A stretch of 8,083 nucleotides of DNA from Spirochaetales bacterium (GTDB taxonomy: Bacteria; Spirochaetota; Spirochaetia; ARS1246), in NCBI GenBank assembly GCA_018644745.1, contig JABGPX010000476.1, positions 1 to 8,083 on the forward strand, given 5' to 3'. Position 1 is the stretch's first letter, and every line of letters begins with the position of its first letter. Below are positions 1 through 6,380 of this stretch, one piece after another. The notes beneath the pieces were generated by a model. It ran no database searches and was not told the DNA's origin. It saw only the letters and a program-made list of their open reading frames with translations. The position numbers and the translations under genes are program-made.

Positions 1-1428
1 CCCTTTGACTTTACCGCCACATACCTCCGGATCATCGATGAGGAACAGCATTTCGTTAATCTGTGGAACTGCAAAGTCGCCATGAGTAACGACGGCTCGG
101 TCCTTGCCGGGTACGCATACGACGCAGTGAACTACTACGCTTTTACCACCGATCAACTTGGGGCAAATCTCGAATTTTGGTCTATGGAAGCGGTAACCGG
201 AAGTCCGGACGACGTGACGGTTAGCGGCGACGGCACCCACTCTTATATCGCATCTTCTCACTATGACGGAAGCGATACATATCCTGTTTTGTTCAAGATA
301 GTGGGAAGCGTGTTTTCTCAGCTTAATATTACTGAGGCAATAGCGGAAGCATTTTCTGATATCTGGTCTATGGACTGCTCGGGTGACGGCGGTACGGTAT
401 TTATCAATAACGATGGCTCTCGTCATGTCTGGACATGCAACAGCAGCGGCACCGGCCTCGCCGAGCTGATCGATCCTGGCCTGTTCGTCGGTTATGACGC
501 CGCAATCGGAACAGAGATAAATGAAATTGCCGTCGACGACACGGGAACAAAGGTCGCGTTTATGATGTCCCGGTGGTCGCCCTTCGACGATCAGGACGAC
601 GCATTTGCATGGGATACAACGAACGGATTCCAACGGCTGACGGTCGATGATAACCCGGAGCGCGGCAAGTCGAGTTTGGCAATCAGCCCGAATGGTACCA
701 AGATACTGTTTAGATCTACCGCACCGACCGATACCGATCCGTCATGGTATATTTCGGAGCTCGCCGGAACACCAGTCGCGGTGCCGGGTGTGCCCTTGAA
801 CGGAGAAGGCGCGGGTAACGGCGATATGTCGGTCATATTCAGAGCGAATACGACTTTTTCCTACTCCGCCGGATCACTTACGACCGTCGCCACGGGCGAG
901 ACACGCCAGCTCTTCGCGGGTCTCGGCATCGACGCCGACGGGGGGCTCAACATCAACAGCACCGGAGACCTGATTGGGTTTACTCATACCTACAAATCTT
1001 CGCCAAGCGTCCGGGCCTTGTATACCGGGTTGATCGGCTCAATGGATGGTGAAAACGGTGCCCCGGTTATTGAGTGGATCAGAGTAACACCGCCGACAAT
1101 ATCGAAAGCGGATACGGAGGCGGAATTGATAGTTACCGTCCTGGTGTCCGATATAGGCGGTCTTGGAGATATTGATGATATCGACCGGGATATCCTGGAC
1201 AACGGAGATTTCTTCCCGAGCGGCGAGGAACCGCTCAGCGTGTCTCCGTTATATGACGGCGGAAACGCACCGGATATTACGGCCGGCGACGGTATTTACA
1301 CCGCGACCTGTACGGCAACAAGCGATATGCTGACCTTTGCCGGTTCAACAGTTACCATAAGGGTCGCCGTTGAGGATCTCAACGGAAACGCCGCGGTCGC
1401 GGATGTATCCGTAACGGTTACTCCGTAA
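1..1428 (+). CDS. Secreted beta-propeller protein with C-terminal Ig-like (choice-of-anchor X-like) domain, 5' partial
   Basis: The frame is open from the first base, so the true start and any signal peptide lie upstream; the first in-frame ATG at 82 is probably internal. The 475 visible residues contain about seven recurring units of the form S-x-D/N-G-x-x-hydrophobic (for example SNDGSVLAG, SGDGTHSYI, SGDGGTVFI, DDTGTKVAF, SPNGTKILF, NSTGDLIGF). This is the signature of TolB/WD40-like (PD40) propeller blades. The last ~120 residues form a separate beta-sandwich: a stretch of hydrophobic strands with VSDIGGLGDIDD, then DGGNAPD, then AGDGIYTA, ending in AVEDLNGNAAVADVSVTV. The acidic-glycine signatures and the GDGIYTA motif recall extracellular Ig-like 'choice-of-anchor X' domains and may bind calcium. 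The ligand and cellular role are unknown; an exported or surface-anchored location is inferred. It converges on the mutarotase gene, with 94 bases between the two stop codons. Confidence 0.75.
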   Translation, partial: PFDFTATYLRIIDEEQHFVNLWNCKVAMSNDGSVLAGYAYDAVNYYAFTTDQLGANLEFWSMEAVTGSPDDVTVSGDGTHSYIASSHYDGSDTYPVLFKIVGSVFSQLNITEAIAEAFSDIWSMDCSGDGGTVFINNDGSRHVWTCNSSGTGLAELIDPGLFVGYDAAIGTEINEIAVDDTGTKVAFMMSRWSPFDDQDDAFAWDTTNGFQRLTVDDNPERGKSSLAISPNGTKILFRSTAPTDTDPSWYISELAGTPVAVPGVPLNGEGAGNGDMSVIFRANTTFSYSAGSLTTVATGETRQLFAGLGIDADGGLNINSTGDLIGFTHTYKSSPSVRALYTGLIGSMDGENGAPVIEWIRVTPPTISKADTEAELIVTVLVSDIGGLGDIDDIDRDILDNGDFFPSGEEPLSVSPLYDGGNAPDITAGDGIYTATCTATSDMLTFAGSTVTIRVAVEDLNGNAAVADVSVTVTP

Positions 1429-1489
1429 CAATACTCGACGGAAACGGAAATGGAAAAAAAATTGAAGAAGCGACCTGCACGCTCCGCGA

Positions 1490-1523
1490 GACTTAAGTCT
1501 AAGAGGAACTCTGTCCGGTTCCT
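1490..1523. terminator. Inverted repeats between convergent genes, possible weak terminator
   Basis: The convergent gap holds a perfect 12-base palindrome AGACTTAAGTCT (1489-1500). Next to it is a second inverted repeat, AGGAAC (1504-1509) and GTTCCT (1518-1523), with an 8-base loop; this one begins inside the stop codon of the mutarotase gene. Read from the minus strand the hairpin is not followed by a clear U-run, so it is at best a weak terminator for that operon. No other element is evident in the gap. Confidence 0.3.
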
Positions 1524-1846
1524 TAATCCTGATGAAATACTTCTTCCATTTCGGCCCACCATTCGTCGTCTCTGCGGCCATCGACCGGAGACTGCATGGG
1601 TTTCATGATGTCCCACCATTCAAGTGTCTTTGGGTCTGCCGCCATTTTCGCCGTATCCATCTCGTAATCGTCACCCGTATATTCCATGTAGGCAAAGAGC
1701 ATGCCTTTGAAATAATAAATCGAATAGTTTCTGATATTACACTCACGTATCTTCCCGGCAATTTCCGGCCATATGCTGGAGTGGTATTTTTTATACACTT
1801 CATAGTGTTCCTGTTTTAGTCCGATTAGTTGTCCAAACCGTTTCAT
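1523..1846 (-). CDS. rhaM: L-rhamnose mutarotase (RhaM/DUF718 family)
   Basis: Encodes a 107-residue cytoplasmic enzyme that interconverts the alpha and beta anomers of L-rhamnose (EC 5.1.3.32), supplying the anomer used by rhamnose isomerase. The length matches E. coli RhaM (~104 aa). The key segment EVYKKYHSSIWPEI puts Tyr18 and His22 at the same positions as the catalytic-site Tyr18 and His22 of the E. coli enzyme. The conserved NYSIYY strand (40-45), the WWDIM motif (77-81) and the C-terminal EEVF are also present, consistent with a dimeric alpha/beta-barrel fold. An in-frame GTG lies 9 bases upstream of the ATG, but a GAGGAG site (1855-1860) overlaps that GTG and sits 8 bases from the ATG at 1846, so the ATG is the start. 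It follows the UroD-like gene in the same direction with 119 bases between them, and is probably co-transcribed. No other rhamnose-pathway gene is in the window. Confidence 0.93.
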   Translation of the reverse strand: MKRFGQLIGLKQEHYEVYKKYHSSIWPEIAGKIRECNIRNYSIYYFKGMLFAYMEYTGDDYEMDTAKMAADPKTLEWWDIMKPMQSPVDGRRDDEWWAEMEEVFHQD

Positions 1847-1854
1847 TATAAGCA

Positions 1855-1860
1855 CTCCTC
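1855..1860 (-). promoter_or_regulatory. Ribosome binding site of the rhamnose mutarotase gene
   Basis: GAGGAG on the minus strand, 8 bases before the ATG at 1846. It overlaps the alternative GTG codon at 1855 and so decides in favour of the ATG start. Confidence 0.7.
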
Positions 1861-1965
1861 AAAATTCATCTTTCACCGATCAGCAAGTATATCCAGTAAC
1901 AAGATAACATAACCTCCCTAAACGTGGGGAATTTTTACAATGTCGATCAGGAATGGTCTTTGATG

Positions 1966-3270
1966 TCATTTGCTATACTCTTCCGCCAGTCTCGATGCAA
2001 TAGTTTCCCATTCCCACAGCCGTTCGGGTTTATGATTTACAGTAGAAATATCTTTCATGATGAGCTCAACATGTCCTTCACCATCGGTCGTTTCCAAAAA
2101 ATCCCCAATTTCTTTTTCTGCTTGATCTGGATCCCAATTTGTGACAGCGAAAACCGCGGGACTGGGTTTTCTGCTCATCACGTAATCTGTACCTATTTCT
2201 TTAATTATTTTCTCGGTATCACACCACGGGCTTACAGATATTTTTCTTAAATTGGGCACTCTCTTTAGCAAATCTATCTTGTTATGCAACGGCTCACAGC
2301 ATCCGTAATACGTTAACCCCCACCGCTCCAGCCAACGTAAATCATGTTCCAGCGCGAACTCCCAATGCATATCCGGAGATACTTCTGAAAAAATTTGGGC
2401 ATTTGAACATCCCCACATATTTTCCGGTTTTATATTATTTGGGTCAAAATTGTCGCCAGGAAGCTCACTGACATATCCATACCCACCGCTTCCTACTCGC
2501 GTATTGTTATTATCGAGAGACAGAAGATTCATTTCGCTGAATTGGTCGAGTTCGGCCATCCATGCATCGACCAAACGGTCTACAAAGGCATTTACCATTT
2601 CCGGACGCATTACCAGATCCATCATTGCCTCCTGAACACCCCACCATCGAATGAGGAAATCCCACGGTGTAAACCAGATGTGGGTTTGGCCAACTTTTTT
2701 TACAGGAATAATTCCTTCGAATATATCTGTCATTGCGGATAGATGGCTGTTTGTTACTTTCTCAAGGTGAGTAAGTCTCGGCATCTGTATTTTTTCCAGA
2801 TCATCCATACTGGTTATCTGGATATTGTAGTGTCTAGAGACAACATCACTTTCACTGTCGGTTATGGCAATATCTACATCCTCGAGTATCCCGAAATCCG
2901 TGCTGTGAATAACAGCCGGACAGTCGATATAGTCATTAACTACCATGTCGCCGGGCAGATGCTTCCATTGATATATTACTTTTCGCAATCTATCCTCAAG
3001 CGCTCGCGCCCAGGGATGCACCGTTTGGAGGGTGAGTTCATCTTCAAAGTTCATTTCGTGCCATGGAATCTCATTAATCCAGACCATCGGTCTTTTAGAT
3101 TCCAGATCATTTAAATTCCGCCAAAGCTCCGCGCGTGTTTTATTTACAGGATCCGCGGATATTTCAGTAATCCTTTCTCCTAGATTCTTAAGGATATCCT
3201 TTTCACCCTGTGCTAAATCAATTTCATTCTCATTAATTATTTCGGGTTTGTGACTTGGATCATGCAGCAT
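1966..3270 (-). CDS. UroD/MtaA-superfamily TIM-barrel protein of unknown substrate
   Basis: A 434-residue soluble protein without signal peptide or membrane segment. The C-terminal two thirds have the organisation of the uroporphyrinogen-decarboxylase/cobalamin methyltransferase superfamily: a WGVQEAMMDLVMRPE helix region, a YYGCCEPLHNKIDLLKRVPNLRKI stretch in two adjoining parts, SPWCD, an RKPSPAVF strand-turn, and a C-terminal LIMKDISTV. True UroD is about 350 aa and has a conserved N-terminal arginine motif that is not apparent here, so heme synthesis is unlikely. Methyltransferases of the superfamily (MtaA, MtbA) bind zinc through HxC...C. Here the Cys-Cys of GCCEP and the Cys of SPWCD fall in the comparable region but the HxC histidine is absent, so metal binding is only possible. 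Start: ATG preceded by GGGAG 6 bases away. It is first in a probable operon with the rhamnose mutarotase, suggesting a role in sugar or methylated-sugar metabolism (inference). Confidence 0.83.
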   Translation of the reverse strand: MLHDPSHKPEIINENEIDLAQGEKDILKNLGERITEISADPVNKTRAELWRNLNDLESKRPMVWINEIPWHEMNFEDELTLQTVHPWARALEDRLRKVIYQWKHLPGDMVVNDYIDCPAVIHSTDFGILEDVDIAITDSESDVVSRHYNIQITSMDDLEKIQMPRLTHLEKVTNSHLSAMTDIFEGIIPVKKVGQTHIWFTPWDFLIRWWGVQEAMMDLVMRPEMVNAFVDRLVDAWMAELDQFSEMNLLSLDNNNTRVGSGGYGYVSELPGDNFDPNNIKPENMWGCSNAQIFSEVSPDMHWEFALEHDLRWLERWGLTYYGCCEPLHNKIDLLKRVPNLRKISVSPWCDTEKIIKEIGTDYVMSRKPSPAVFAVTNWDPDQAEKEIGDFLETTDGEGHVELIMKDISTVNHKPERLWEWETIASRLAEEYSK

Positions 3271-3291
3271 AGAGTTCTCCCTGGAATTATA

Positions 3292-3329
3292 TTTACTTTA
3301 GTAAAAAGCTCTCTTTGTAAAAGAGTCAA
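3292..3329 (-). promoter_or_regulatory. Candidate promoter and operator of the UroD-like/rhaM operon
   Basis: On the minus strand a TTGACT (3329-3324) could be a -35 box, with TTTACT 18 bases further as a weak -10. Two inverted repeats overlap this stretch: TTTAC-TTTA-GTAAA (3292-3305) and CTCTTT-GTA-AAAGAG (3311-3325). Their centres are about 20 bp apart, roughly two helical turns, as for a dimeric repressor or two cooperating dimers. A TATAAT at 3291-3286 is too close to the ribosome binding site to be the -10 of this gene. Which regulator would bind is unknown. Confidence 0.35.
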
Positions 3330-3442
3330 GCCGGAATGGCATATTTCAATGCTGTATCTGTTAGCGGATCAAATTATCAATTCGCCGCACCTATACGGTG
3401 CTATTTGAAGCAGGTATATTTCGTTAAAGAGGGAGCAATTCG

Positions 3443-4109
3443 ATGAGCGAAGAAAATTCAAGTAACGCGACTGTTGCCGAATTTATCCGGAGTTTCGGCA
3501 CGGTATTCGAGTTTTTCCTTTCTCAGGATTCCGGAAACAAATGTTACAGTATAGAAACATCAGAAGGCCGCAAATGGATAAAAGTTCTCAATTTGAAATC
3601 GACACCTCTCGGAAATCCAAGAGACACGATAGACCTCTATAATAGCCTGCGAAGTGAGTTGATTCCCCAAAATTGGAACCTGGTTGAACTCGCCGACGGC
3701 ACAATAATGACAACCGATTGGGTTGCAGGAAAAGTTCTGAACTCGCCCGAAGAGGTGTGTAATATATAATTTTGATAACTGCGAAGCTCATGTCTGCGAC
3801 CTAGACCACATCCATTTCGGAGAATATATCCTGGAAAAAGACAGACAGTACGGATCGAGCAGATTCATGGCTCCGGAGGAATATGGAAAAGGTAATATTA
3901 TCGATCACCGGACAAATGTATTCACCATGGGTTCAACCGGATTTGTATTACTGAATAACAACTGTCGAGAGATAAATGACTGGCATCATCCAAAGGATCT
4001 ATTTCACCTTCTCCAAAAAGCCGTTTCGCCCATGAAAGAAAATCGGCAATCGAGCGTTAGAGAACTTCATCGGGAGTGGCAAGCTGCATACAAACAGATT
4101 ACGAGGTAA
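3443..4109 (+). pseudogene. Broken serine/threonine protein-kinase-like gene lacking the catalytic loop
   Basis: Two fragments of one kinase-like gene. The first (3443-3769, 108 residues, led by GGGAG 7 bases before its ATG) carries the N-lobe: a GRKWIKVLN strand with the probable ATP-binding Lys47, and a hinge-like TDWVAGKVL. It stops at a TAA at 3767. The second fragment is in the +1 frame, readable from about 3759 to the stop at 4109. It gives IYNFDN, then VCDLD (DFG-equivalent), GSSRFMAPEEY (activation segment ending in an APE-like motif) and IDHRTNVFTMG (helix F). The segment expected between hinge and DLD, including the HRD-like catalytic loop, is missing: only about 20 residues separate the two motifs instead of the several tens usual in kinases. 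The simplest reading is an out-of-frame internal deletion near 3755-3767 that leaves an inactive gene. An assembly error is the alternative. Confidence 0.75.
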
Positions 4110-4263
4110 TTTGCTTACGGCAGTTCCTTATGAAAAGACGACTTCCGTCTATAGCGACAGCGCAAATGGGAAGATTAAGATAAAGCAGTGAAATATGGCT
4201 ATGGTCACTCACGCCAAGAAGTAGACTGAACGCCCTTTGCGGGAAGCTAGGTTCTCGCCCGTC
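4110..4263. other. Convergent intergenic region without identified gene
   Basis: This 154-base gap lies between the stop of the kinase pseudogene (+) and the stop of the metalloprotease gene (-). Only short hairpin possibilities are seen (for example GACG/CGTC near 4137-4155 and CCC/GGG near 4233-4243), none with a T-run. No gene or convincing terminator was identified. Confidence 0.5.
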
Positions 4264-5577
4264 TCAGAGGCCGGACCACGCTTCCTCCATTTCTGAGCTG
4301 ATTTGAGGAAGTGATAGATCGACCGTGCTCAGCGCCCGGTACGCCGCAAGCAGTGAACGCGGATCGGCAATTGCAGCGAGGAAACCTTCGTACCCGTTTC
4401 TGTCATGAATCTCCCGGAAGATACGGTATCCCACGAAATAATGGATAACTGGTCTATACCGCTGATACGTCGGATCTTCCTCCATCAATATGTCAATCTC
4501 ATCCTGCGAATAATGCTTGGCCAAATACGCGAGGAGTATCTCGAGAGCAGCATCATGGTAATAATCAGCTAAAATATTATTAAACACGTTTAGTGCCATT
4601 TCGCCCCGCAACATCTCCAAAAAAGTATTCTCCCAGACAGTAAAAAGTTCCTCAGAAACTCCCGGATCAAAAAACATGGATTGAATGATTTCGGGCTTGT
4701 CCTCCATGTCGCAGAATTGAGCCGTGCCCTCAAGAACCACATTTTCCCTCCACTCACCCACAGTTTTTTTCCTCAGATTCAATACGGAAGGTGACATAAA
4801 CTTGCACTCGTTCTCACGCAGCCATTCGGCATATGCGATGTGATGCAACTCATGGGAGATGATGTTTTCGAGGCAGCTAAGACCATCCGGCTCCGAAAGG
4901 GTGCGGAATGACGATGTTAGGTCAAGGAATATGCCGTCGGCAGTGGCAATACTGCCCCGGTTACCATCAAAATACACAAACACCGTATACGACTCCCGGT
5001 GCTGCAGGTCAGCAGGCAGCCAGGAATTGGTAGTTTCAAATATCCTTTTTACGGATTCCTCACCTCCCAAAGCGGAGAGCAGGCTGCTCACCAAATTTTC
5101 TGTATCAGCATTAAGAAGGCGGGCTATCGACAAAATCGTCTGATCAACCCCACCCTTGAGACCGGTATACTCCCATGGAAGCCGGTAAAAGGTTTCGCGG
5201 TACGCTCTTTTCCCCCACGCCGGTATATTGAATGCGCGCATTTCCGGGGCGAGTTCTCTGTACACCGGATGATCCAAGAGGGCTTCGATTTTCGCGCTCA
5301 ACTTTGAATCGTTTCTGTTCCCATCAATTCCTGTCTTGATTTCATCGGCGGTAAAAGCACCCTCTTCGAGGTTAAGCTCATCGCCGTGTTTCTCACCGAT
5401 ATAAGAAAGCAGATCGATATACGCGAGAGCGGCCTCTACATCAAGAGTGACTGAAGTACCGTTCCCCACATCTGTAACCAGACCTTCGGCGCTAATGATT
5501 TTGCATCCGCTAAATAGGAGTGAAGTGAAGAGAATGAAAAAAGGACGGTATAGATTACTATTTTCAGTTTTCTTCAT
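4264..5577 (-). CDS. Putative zinc metalloprotease lipoprotein (DUF5700-like)
   Basis: A 437-residue protein with an N-terminal lipoprotein signal: a Lys-rich start, the hydrophobic run FFILFTSLLFSG, and Cys25 as likely lipidation site. The residue at -3 is Phe (FSGC), a relaxed lipobox of the type tolerated in spirochaetes. The enzyme signature is HELHH (242-246), that is HExxH, inside a helix (CLENIISHELHHIAYAEWL). Glu283 in LEGTAQF, 37 residues after the second histidine, is a plausible third zinc ligand, making a gluzincin-like site. The preceding YVFDGNRG-like strand (YFDGNRGSIATADGIFLDL) and the C-terminal YFVGYRIFREI...FLAAIADP segment resemble the DUF5700 family of putative Zn-dependent proteases. 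The protein probably acts on the periplasmic or outer face of a membrane; the substrate is unknown. No strong ribosome binding site precedes the ATG. It stands alone, transcribed away from the secreted-protein gene on its right. Confidence 0.75.
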   Translation of the reverse strand: MKKTENSNLYRPFFILFTSLLFSGCKIISAEGLVTDVGNGTSVTLDVEAALAYIDLLSYIGEKHGDELNLEEGAFTADEIKTGIDGNRNDSKLSAKIEALLDHPVYRELAPEMRAFNIPAWGKRAYRETFYRLPWEYTGLKGGVDQTILSIARLLNADTENLVSSLLSALGGEESVKRIFETTNSWLPADLQHRESYTVFVYFDGNRGSIATADGIFLDLTSSFRTLSEPDGLSCLENIISHELHHIAYAEWLRENECKFMSPSVLNLRKKTVGEWRENVVLEGTAQFCDMEDKPEIIQSMFFDPGVSEELFTVWENTFLEMLRGEMALNVFNNILADYYHDAALEILLAYLAKHYSQDEIDILMEEDPTYQRYRPVIHYFVGYRIFREIHDRNGYEGFLAAIADPRSLLAAYRALSTVDLSLPQISSEMEEAWSGL

Positions 5578-5728
5578 AAGAGTATTCTATATCAGTGGCT
5601 TTGATAATGAAAGATATTCTCAAATTTAGAACATAGACTGTTAAGCCGTTATAGGTAGCGGATCGGATTCTGGTAACGAGGTTGCCCCGAGGACTTTATA
5701 ATCAAAATCGCAGTACAGAGCATTTCCG

Positions 5729-5802
5729 TTAACACAGTTAACCTCATCTTTACACCTCTTTAACCTCCTTTTACACACCCTTAACCTCACGGCTTTCATA
5801 AT
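5729..5802 (+). promoter_or_regulatory. Phased TTWAC(A/C) hexamer array with -10 box: PhoB/PhoP-type response-regulator promoter
   Basis: Six hexamers in one orientation: TTAACA 5729, TTAACC 5738, TTTACA 5749, TTAACC 5760, TTTACA 5770, TTAACC 5781 (start positions). The steps are 9, 11, 11, 10 and 11 bp, so all lie on about the same face of the helix. Exactly 10 bases after the last hexamer comes CATAAT (5797-5802), five of six to the -10 consensus, with no proper -35 box. OmpR-family regulators bind as head-to-tail dimers to such repeats. The Bacillus PhoP box is TTAACA-like with about 11 bp period, and E. coli pho boxes end about 10 bp before the -10. A second possible -10, TATATT, is at 5807-5812. 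Orientation points to the secreted-protein gene as the target. The regulator and signal (phosphate or other) are inferred, not shown. Confidence 0.55.
5738..5788 (+). repeat. Tandem ~21-22 bp repeat, 2.4 copies
   Basis: TTAACCTC recurs at 5738, 5760 and 5781, and TTTACAC recurs at 5749 and 5770, so the stretch can also be read as two copies of a 21-22 bp unit plus a partial third. The internal half-unit similarity (TTAACC versus TTTACA) gives the ~11 bp sub-period that is interpreted as regulator-binding sites. Confidence 0.65.
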
Positions 5803-5857
5803 GCCCTATATTCATATCAACAGGCTGGCTGAAGCAAATACTTCAATCATGGCACAC

Positions 5858-5863
5858 AGGAGG
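5858..5863 (+). promoter_or_regulatory. Perfect Shine-Dalgarno site of the leader ORF
   Basis: AGGAGG, 9 bases before the ATG at 5873. It is the strongest ribosome binding site in the window, yet it precedes only a 20-codon reading frame rather than the annotated gene. Confidence 0.65.
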
Positions 5864-5872
5864 ATATAAGAA

Positions 5873-5935
5873 ATGAAATGCCGAGGTAATCAGCCCGTAC
5901 TGAACAAACATTTACAGGAGAATGAAGATGAATAG
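5873..5935 (+). CDS. Short leader ORF (20 codons) overlapping the secreted-protein start
   Basis: Begins with ATG after a perfect AGGAGG and encodes a 20-residue polar peptide (starts MKCRG, ends QENEDE) with no signal or membrane segment. Its TAG stop at 5933-5935 lies inside the first codons of the next gene. The two frames overlap by eight bases (ATGAATAG), the arrangement used for translational coupling. It may deliver ribosomes to the downstream start, or act as a sensing leader peptide; no run of one amino acid suggests classical attenuation. A second ATG at 5878 gives only three codons. It could also be a chance frame. Confidence 0.4.
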   Translation: MKCRGNQPVLNKHLQENEDE

Positions 5936-6338
5936 ATTACATAAGATTACGGGAATTATTGGAATGCTGCTTTTGATCGGAGGATTCAGTGTATTTGGAT
6001 CTGTACAGGCAACGGAATCGGATCTCGTTGTGTCAGACGACTTCGCGGTGAGTTATGAGATTCAGCCTACTGATGAGATTCTGACCTTTCTTGCGGATTA
6101 TGGTATCAGCATAAACGGAATACCCCGGGAGGTTTCAATGGATATCGATGGGTTAAGGTCGGTCGATTTTGATACGGATGACGCATACGCATACAACGAC
6201 AGCTGGGACACAACCAAGGACGCACTCAATTACCTGGTTAACTCGGAGCTCTTTGAGGCGCAGCGGGAAGGATACGAAGCGGTTTATATGGAACTCGGAA
6301 ATACACGTTGGATCATGTATCCCTCAGTCGAAGAATAG
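5928..6338 (+). CDS. Small exported acidic protein of unknown family
   Basis: Encodes 136 residues. An ATG six bases upstream (5922) is possible, but CAGGAG (5915-5920) is one base from it and seven from the ATG at 5928, so the latter is chosen. The N-terminus is a typical Sec signal peptide: MNRLHK, a hydrophobic core GIIGMLLLIGGFSVFG, and a probable cleavage after SVQA (about residue 28). The mature part of about 108 residues is strongly acidic, with DFDTDDAYAYNDSWD (about 82-96), and has no cysteine and no further membrane segment. A helix-like segment (KDALNYLVNSELFEAQREGYEAVYMEL) and a final strand (TRWIMYPSVEE) are plausible. No family is recognised; a periplasmic or secreted location is inferred. 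It is a single-gene unit between a response-regulator-type promoter and a strong terminator. Confidence 0.72.
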   Translation: MNRLHKITGIIGMLLLIGGFSVFGSVQATESDLVVSDDFAVSYEIQPTDEILTFLADYGISINGIPREVSMDIDGLRSVDFDTDDAYAYNDSWDTTKDALNYLVNSELFEAQREGYEAVYMELGNTRWIMYPSVEE

Positions 6339-6360
6339 AGGTTCCGGCCGCCAATGTTGC

Positions 6361-6380
6361 GGTATGCCTATAGCATAACC
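6361..6380. repeat. Imperfect inverted repeat before the terminator
   Basis: GGTATGC (6361-6367) and GCATAACC (6373-6380) pair with one bulged base around a five-base loop. It may form an extra stem directly upstream of the terminator in the secreted-protein transcript; its role is unknown. Confidence 0.35.

Larger units (their letters stand above)
5578..5927. other. 350-base divergent intergenic region
   Basis: It separates the metalloprotease gene (-) from the small secreted-protein gene (+). The left part (5578-5728) shows only an isolated TATAAT at 5697-5702 with no good -35 partner, and nothing convincing as a promoter for the protease. The middle holds the hexamer array with its -10 box (5729-5802). 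The right part is a leader of about 120 bases with a small inverted repeat (TGAAG 5830-5834 / CTTCA 5841-5845), an AGGAGG site and a short ORF, listed separately. Confidence 0.7.

Noticed and set aside
591..836. Minus-strand frame within the propeller gene
   Set aside because: Shadow frame; the plus-strand frame has clear propeller repeats.
1867..1911. 14-codon minus-strand frame in the gap between the UroD-like gene and rhaM, behind an AGGGAGG
   Set aside because: The ribosome site is only two bases from its ATG, too close for efficient initiation, and the peptide has no features.
2743..3114. 123-codon plus-strand frame opposite the UroD-like gene
   Set aside because: Antisense shadow of a well-supported coding sequence; no ribosome binding site or recognisable protein features.
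3286..3291. Minus-strand TATAAT as the -10 of the UroD-like gene
   Set aside because: It ends only about four bases before the ribosome binding site, so the transcript would start within or after that site, and no -35 is found at the right distance.
3387..3401. GCACC-TATAC-GGTGC inverted repeat upstream of the kinase pseudogene
   Set aside because: Five-base arms only and no promoter context to support a regulatory call.
4999..5307. Plus-strand frame opposite the metalloprotease gene
   Set aside because: Shadow of the HELHH lipoprotein frame, with composition unlike a real protein and no start signal.
5729..5788. CRISPR-like or iteron-like direct repeats
   Set aside because: Repeat cores are only 6-8 bases with 3-5 base gaps, with no spacers, cas genes or replication genes nearby; promoter architecture explains them better.
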